This document shows, in pieces, positions 58,177 through 64,000 of a DNA stretch of 64,000 nucleotides (position 1 is the first letter of the stretch; each line of letters starts with the position of its first letter). The stretch is from Pictodentalium vernedei (lineage: Eukaryota; Mollusca; Scaphopoda; Dentaliida; Dentaliidae). The stretch is taken from NCBI GenBank assembly GCA_031216915.1, contig CM062293.1:152590285-152654284 (forward strand), in the 5' to 3' direction. The notes below the pieces were generated by a model that worked only from the letters and a program-made list of their open reading frames with translations, did no database searches and was not told where the DNA came from. Made by a program: the position numbers and the translations under genes.

Positions 58177-58850
58177 AAAATTTTGCTTGCCCGATTAAAA
58201 CTAAACTTGGCTAATGTGTTGAGCATGATGAAAGGAAGAACCCACTTTGTTTTGGGGTTATTTTGTCAAAGGTAAAGGTCACAGTGACCTTGAATTTTAA
58301 AGTTTTATTGCTCAGAGTTGGTTTCCACTCTCTTATTAAAATGCTGTTTGCCTGATCAAAATCAAACTTGGCATGTGGATCGGGCATAATTAGAGGAAGA
58401 ACCCTATATATTTTTTTAGGTCATTGTTTCAAAGGTCAAGGTCGCAGTGACCTTGAATTTAAAATTTTAACAGTCAGTGCTGGTTTCGGCTCTCTTAATT
58501 AATTATTATTATTATCAAAATTATGCATTACCAATCGAAACCTAACATGGCATGTGGGTTGAGCATGATGAGAGGAAAAACCCTACATACTTTTAGGTCA
58601 TTGTGCCAAAGGTCAAGGTCACAGTGACCTTAAACTTAAAATTTTATCGGTCACGATAGAAACCAAACTTGACGTGTGTGGTGCATGATGAGAGAAAGAA
58701 CCCTATATATTTCTTGAATCATTATGCCAAAGGTCAGGGGACAGTGACTTTGAAATAAAATTCTTTTTAGTTGGTGCTGGTTTCCACTCTCCAATTAAAA
58801 TTATGTATTCCTGATCGAAACCTTACTTGGCTTATCTGTATTATTTGAGT

Positions 58851-59236
58851 AAAACTTCCAACAGTGGCTGTGTTAATTTAATGTAATATAATACATAAGT
58901 TACTGTATAAGGGTGATATTTCAGGGGATTGGCTCTCCAATCAAGGTACTCACTGATTATTCCAAAGAACATATTATTTTCCAGTTAATTTATCTTTTAT
59001 GCATTTTATGAAAATAACTAGAAGTATAACCTATTATATTTTGTTTAGCAGAGCTCGTAGATAGTTTGTTTTCCTAATTTACAGAACTGAAATTTGTTTA
59101 AAATGTAAAGTAACTCAGTTGGCAAACAAATTTGTCCACCATGTATTGTCCTGGGTGTATGGAAATTTTTACCAATAGAAAAAAATGTTCACATAGAATT
59201 GTTTTGTTACAATTTATTGGTGAGTAACTATTATAA
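58851..59236. other. No gene recognised
   Basis: AT-rich sequence between two repeat elements. Nothing identifiable. Confidence 0.5.
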
Positions 59237-61808
59237 TTTTTAGCTCAACTTGACAACATCAAGTACGAGCTATTGGGATGGGTTGTGACCTGTAGTCTGT
59301 CTGTAAATCTGCATATATGTTTGTTTGTATGTATATTCATCTGTCTGTCCACAATTGCTTTAGCACATTCTACAGGCCGCAGGTCTCATCTGATCAGTTC
59401 CACATTTCATATGTGCCATTGGGGCAATGCTTAGATGGGAGTTATTGAATTTCATATATAGCTTTGGCATGATGTCTAGATGGGAACTAGAGTTTTTCTG
59501 AATTTTGTTGAAAAAACATGAATTCCAGCAGCCATCTTGGATTTGAATAAGAACTGTCCCACAGTTTGTTTGGCATATCCTATAGGCTGCGACTCTTACC
59601 CGATCAGTCTGAAATTTGATATTTGGCTTTGGGGCAATGTCTAGATGGGAGCTATTAAATTTTTCCGAACGTTGAAAAACATGGCTGCCAGTGGCCATCT
59701 TGGATTTGACATATAAATTGTCAACATTTCCATTTGCACATCCCACAGGCTGCATCTCTCCCCCAATCTTTTTCAGATTTCATATATCGCTTTAGTGTGA
59801 TGGCTACACAGATAGCAGCAATCGAATATTTCTGAATTTTGTTGAAAAACGTGGCTGCCAACAGCCATCTTTGATTTGGATATAAATTGTCAACAATTCC
59901 ATTAACATACCCTTCAGACCGCATATCTCACCTGATCATTTTTGAATTTCAAACACAGCTTTGGTGTGATGTCTAAATGGGAGCTATCAAATTTTTCTGA
60001 ATTTCGTTACAAAAATATGACTGCAAGTGCAAGCAGCTATCTTGATTTGGCGTATGAATTGTCAACAATTCCATTAGCACACTCTGCAAGCCACATCCCT
60101 CATCCAATGGTTTACATACCCATTGATGCTTCACACTGACCACTAATTAAACTAGTTTGTCAGGTGACTTGAAGCATATGTCATTTTTAGCCATTTTGTA
60201 CAAAATTAGGTGCAATCAGTTTTTCACGCAGAACTTCCATATGAAAGCGCTGATTTGAATAATTTTTTGTATGACTGTTTAGTACCATGGGATACATCAT
60301 ATATAATACAGGTTTTTTTTCTTGTGCGTAAATTATGCAAATTAGACTAACTTTGATGTTTTTTGGTGTTACTTTCAGCACAATTAGTGCAAATACCAAT
60401 ACAGCTTGGGCTAGAGGCCGTATTTAAGAACCGATCTTTACGAAACTTCTTGGGTACCTTTGTGACGACCGTGGGACGAGAACGAGTGTTTTTGGGACCG
60501 GTCCGAAATTCAAGATATCCGATGGCAGCCATTTTGTACAAAATTAGGTGCAGTCAGATTTTTGCACAGAACTTCCATATGAAAGTGCTGATTTGAATAA
60601 TTTTTTGTGTGAATGTTTAGTACCATGGGATACATCACATATAATACGTTTTTTTTTCTCGTGCGTAAATTATGCAAATTAGATGAACTTTGTTTTATTC
60701 AGTGCTACTTACACACAGTAAGTGCACATGTCAATACGGCTTGGCCTGGAGTCTGTATTTATGAACCGATCTTCACAAAACGTCTTGGGTTCTTCTGTTA
60801 TCACCTTGGGACGAGACTGAGTGTTTCTGGGTGCTCTAAAATTCAAGATGGCTGCCAGTGGCCATTTTGTACCGAAATTAGGTCTAATCAGTTTTTTTTA
60901 TACAACTTCTATATGGCCCAGGCTAGAGGCCATATTTATGAACCAATCTTTACGAAACTTCTTGGGTACCTTTGTTATCACCATGGGATGAGAACGAGTG
61001 TTTTTGGGTGTTGTCCAAAATTCAAGATGGCCACCCGCAGCTATTTTGTACCAAAATTAGTGCAATCAGTCTTTTGTACAGAACTTATGTATGAAAGTTC
61101 TGATTTGAATAAATGTTTGTATGAATGTTTAGTAACATGGAATACATCACATATAATACAGGTTTTTTTCTCGTGCAGAGATTATGCAAATTAGATGAAC
61201 TTTGATTTATTCAGTGCTACTTATACACTGTAAGTGCACATGTCAATACGGCTCAGGCTAGAGGTTGTATTTATGAACCGATCTTCACAAAACTTCTTGG
61301 ATGCCTTTGTTATCACCTTGGGGCGAGAACGAATGTTTCTGGGTGCAGTCCAAAATTCAAGATGGCTGCCAGTGGCCATTTTGTACTGAAATTAGGTCCA
61401 ATCAGTTTTTTGTCACAACTTCTGTACAGCTCGTATTTATGAACTGATTGATCTTCACGAAACTTCTTGGGTCCCTTTGTTTTCACCTTGGGACAGGAAC
61501 GACTGTGTTTTGGGGTGCCTTTGTTATCACTTTGCTATGAGAACAAATATTTGGGGGTTCAGTCAGACCCACTCTGGGACTCAAAGATTTCTTTTCTAGT
61601 TTAGCATTTGACTGTCACCCACCTTTACAATACTTTACTTATACATTTGTTACAGGCTATGGTGAGTATTTATGTACAGACCGTTACAATACTTTATGTG
61701 TACCTTTGTTTTCAGGTCATTACCTAGATGTTTGCATTGCTGTGTCACATACTATAAATGTACATGTCTTAACAAGTTGAGCTACAGTGTCATTGACACT
61801 TTCATTTT
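59237..61808. mobile_element. TAGCTCAACTTGACAAA-family element upstream of the capping-enzyme exon
   Basis: It starts TTTTTAGCTCAACTTGACAA and ends AACAAGTTGAGCTACAGTGT, then CATTGACACTTTCATTTTGT. The first part has a ~180 bp unit (GCAATGTCTAGATGGGAGC, TGGCTGCCAGTGGCCATCTTGG). The second has longer units with CCATTTTGTACAAAATTAGG, TTATGCAAATTAGATGAACT and AACTTCTTGGGTACCTTTGT. The 193-residue frame at 60613-61194 is a translation of these units. The right end stops about 42 bp before the splice acceptor of the exon at 61851. Confidence 0.78.
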
Positions 61809-61825
61809 GTTAAGCCTAATAATTC

Positions 61826-61850
61826 TTTTATTTTCATATCTTATTCATAG
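61826..61850 (+). other. Splice acceptor before the capping-enzyme exon
   Basis: A pyrimidine-rich TTCTTTTATTTTCATATCTT tract ends in TTCATAG just before the exon, so at least one 5' UTR exon probably lies upstream. If instead transcription starts nearby, the tract is coincidental. Confidence 0.55.
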
Positions 61851-61936
61851 CATGTAAAACATGAGTTATAAAGACAGAAAGTTGGAGATTCCTCCAAGAT
61901 GGCTTCATTGTCCAAGGAAGGGTACTCCTATTGTTG
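61851..61936 (+). CDS. RNGTT: First coding exon of mRNA-capping enzyme
   Basis: The exon follows a TTTTATTTTCATATCTTATTCATAG acceptor and has a 10-base 5' leader. It opens at ATG 61861 and codes for MSYKDRKLEIPPRWLHC, then PRKGTPIV, ending after the first base of a codon at 61936, before GTAAGT. The stretch IPPRWLxCPRxGxPV is the conserved start of metazoan mRNA-capping enzyme, whose N-terminal RNA 5'-triphosphatase and C-terminal guanylyltransferase build the 5' cap on nascent mRNA in the nucleus. The five or so residues before IPP are longer than in vertebrates. The related DUSP11 has IPDRWL and lacks the CPR part, so it fits less well. Phase-1 splicing would continue to Gly or Ala, as expected. 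Later exons lie beyond the window. Confidence 0.82.
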
Positions 61937-61942
61937 GTAAGT
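61937..61942 (+). other. Splice donor GTAAGT
   Basis: GTAAGT follows the G of ATTGTTG at 61936. It matches the U1 consensus in all six positions and fixes the exon end. Confidence 0.85.
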
Positions 61943-62237
61943 TTGCTCATATTTAAAAATGTAATTGTCAGTGCCTCTCCATCCTTGAATATTCCACTAG
62001 CTGTACATAAGTCTTTAGTTTCTTTTGGGACTGTTGTTAATTATTTTTTTTTTTTTTTTTTTTTTCTATGAATGTACATCAGTCCTTGGTTTTGATAGTT
62101 GTGAAATGCCATAATGACGATTAACCAAGGTTCTGCAGTTGCATCTAACATTGGCCAATTTTAAGCCATCGGTAGAAGTGTTGGAACATTGTTTCGTACC
62201 GGTGGTTACATGGAACACCACAGGATGAAAATTGTTT
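61943..62237 (+). other. Start of the first coding intron
   Basis: No repeat was recognised except a T-run at 62045-62066. The intron then enters the element at 62238. Confidence 0.55.
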
Positions 62238-64000
62238 TGTTAGTTCAACTTTGGCGAAGCCAAATTTGAGCTTATGTCATGGCCAGTTGTCTGTCATCCG
62301 TCTGGCCGTCTGTCCGTCAACAATTCACTAGAGGCCATATTTATGAACCGATCTTTACGAAAGTTCATGGGTACCTTTGTTATGACCCTGGGACGAGAAC
62401 GAGTGTTTTGGGGTCTGATCCGAAATTCAAGTTGGCCGCTGGCAGCCATTTTGTACAAAATTAGGTGCAATCAGATTTTTGCGCAGAACTTCCATATGAA
62501 AGTGCTGATTTGAATAATTTTTTATATGAATGTTTTGTACCATGGGATGCATCACATATAATACGGGTTTTTTTCTCGTGCAGAAATTATGCAAATTAGA
62601 TGAACTTTGATGTTTTTTGGTGTTACTTTCAGCACTGTAAGTGCAAATGCCAATACGGCTCGGGCTAGAGGCCGTATTTATAAACCGATCTTTACAAAAC
62701 TTCTTGGGTACCTTTGGTATCACCGTGGGACGAGAACGAGTGTTTTGGGGTCCAGTCCAAAATTCAAGATGGCCAATGGCAGCCATTTTGTACAAAATTA
62801 GGTGCAATCAGATTTTTGCACAGAACTTCCATATGAAAGCACTAATTTGAATAATTTTTTGTGTGAATGTTTAGTACCATGGGATACATCACATATAATA
62901 AGGGTTTTTTCTCCTGCAGAAATTATGCAAATTAGATGAACTTTGATTTATTCAGTGCTACTTATACACTGTAAGTGCACATGTCAGTACAGCTCGGGCT
63001 AGAGTCTGTATTTATGAACCGATCTTCATGAAACGTCTTGGGTACCTTCGTTATCACCTTGGGACATGAACGAGTGTTTCTGGGTGTGGTCCAAAATTCA
63101 AGATGGCTTCCAGTGGCCATTTTGTACCGAAATTAGGTTTAATCAGTTTTTTGTACACAACTTCTATACGGGTCAGGCGAGAGGCCGTATTTATGATCTT
63201 TACGAAACTTCTTGGGTGCCTTTGTTATCACCGTGGGATGAGAAGGAGTGTTTTGGGGTGTGGTCCGAAATTCAAGATGGCAACCAGCAGCCATTTTGTA
63301 CCAAAATTAGTGCAATCAGTCTTTTGTACAGAACTTCTGTATGAAAGTTCTGATTTGAATAAATTTTTGTATAAATGTTTAGTAACATGGAATACATCAC
63401 ATATAGAACAGGTTTTTTCTCGTGCAGAAATTATGCAAATTAGATGAACTTTGATTTATTCAGTGCTACTTATACACTGTAAGTGCACATGTCAGTACAG
63501 CTTGGGCTAGAGGCTGTATTTATCAACCGATCTTCACGAAACTTCTTGGGTACCTTTGTTATCACCCTTGTAATAGAACAAGTGTTTCTGGGTGTGCTCC
63601 AAAATTCAAGATGGCTGCCAGTGGCCATTTTGTACCGAAATTAGGTCCAATCAGTTTTTTGTCACAACTTCTATACAGCTCGTATTTATGAACTGATCTT
63701 CAAGAAACTTCTTGGGTACCTTTGTTTTCACCTTGGGACAGGAACGAGTGTGTTTTGGGGTGCCTTTGTTATCACTGTGCTATGAGAACAAATATTTTGG
63801 GGTTCAGTCAGACCCACTCTGGGACTCACAAAGATTTCTTTTCTAGTTTAGCATCTAACTGTCGCCCACCTTTACAATACTTTACCTATACATTTGTTAC
63901 AGGCTATGGTCAGTATTTATGTACAGACCATTACAATACGTTACGTGTACCTTTGTTATCAGGTCATTACCTAGATGTTTGTCATTGGCTGTGTCACATA
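62238..64000. mobile_element. TAGCTCAACTTGACAAA-related element in the intron, cut by window end
   Basis: It starts TTAGTTCAACTTTGGCGAAG and carries the same long units as the second part of 59237-61808: ATTCAAGATGGCTGCCAGTGG, CCATTTTGTACCGAAATTAGG, TTATGCAAATTAGATGAACT and GGGACTCAAAGATTTCTTTT. 61540-61750 and 63785-64000 correspond at an offset of about 2.25 kb. Frames 62274-62513, 62641-62850 and 63103-63447 are translations of the units. Confidence 0.75.

Larger units (their letters stand above)
53995..58850. mobile_element. Outer element of a three-level nest, ~175 bp repeats
   Basis: The left part (53995-54263) starts at a G-run and has AAACTTGGCATGTGGGTTAGG, GATGAGAAGAAGAACGC and CCAAAGGTCAAGGTCAGTG. 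The same unit recurs four or five times in the right part (58177-58850) at ~175 bp spacing, with CCAAAGGTCAAGGTCACAGTG. The two parts are separated by the 54264-58176 element, so they were once joined. No coding. Confidence 0.7.

Noticed and set aside
60613-61194. 193-residue frame upstream of the capping-enzyme exon
   Set aside because: It consists of the repeated unit of the surrounding element. Similar frames recur in the copy at 62238-63447 with frame changes.

Overview
This is eukaryotic, AT-rich, intron-poor but repeat-dense DNA, most likely from a marine mollusc and probably a bivalve. The evidence is the repeat content. There are tRNA-headed SINEs ending in a GACCTTAAACACCAATAAATAAA-like tail. 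There are elements that begin TTTTTAGCTCACCTGAGC and end near GGCCTCTTGTTT, and related elements bounded by TAGCTCAACTTGACAAA. These carry internal 160-190 bp tandem repeats, as the pearl/BIV160-type elements of bivalves do. The phylum is an inference from repeat style and is not proven.

Layout. 1-13,224: three full copies and one partial copy of a ~4.25 kb tandem unit with no convincing coding capacity, cut off by a LINE 3' fragment (13,225-~13,960). 14,237-14,928: a non-autonomous element with repeated-motif ends and an 11-bp target duplication. 15,581-25,462: one giant near-palindrome with ~3 kb arms. Its outer ends are CTCGAGAT satellites. Its right arm was later hit by a LINE (19,233-22,180) and a tRNA-derived SINE (23,186-23,530), both with target duplications. 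26,544-33,491: a patchwork of small elements with repeated-motif ends, a second degenerate LINE, a duplicated ~0.8 kb segment, a hAT-type MITE and a 1.25 kb foldback element. 34,631-39,675: a TAGCTCAACTTGACAAA element holding a nested element that itself holds a third. 40-46 kb: mostly non-coding DNA with degenerate repeats. 46,400-48,560: a broken DIRS-type (tyrosine recombinase) retroelement. 51.3-58.9 kb: tandem repeats, two MITEs and a three-level nest of elements. 59.2-64 kb: two copies of a TAGCTCAACTTGACAAA element on either side of the only confidently recognised host exon.

The host exon (coding 61,861-61,936, + strand) starts with an ATG and encodes the N-terminal IPPRWLxCPRxG signature of metazoan mRNA-capping enzyme (RNGTT). 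It ends in a consensus GT donor. The window is therefore mainly the upstream region of this gene and the start of its first coding intron, filled with transposons. A second, much weaker candidate first exon lies at 49,441-49,542. Nearly all other ORFs are random or are translations of repeats.

The most notable theme is a group of sequence-unrelated repeats built the same way. Each has a GC-rich 14-18 nt motif, unique to its family, repeated directly and then inverted at the element ends.
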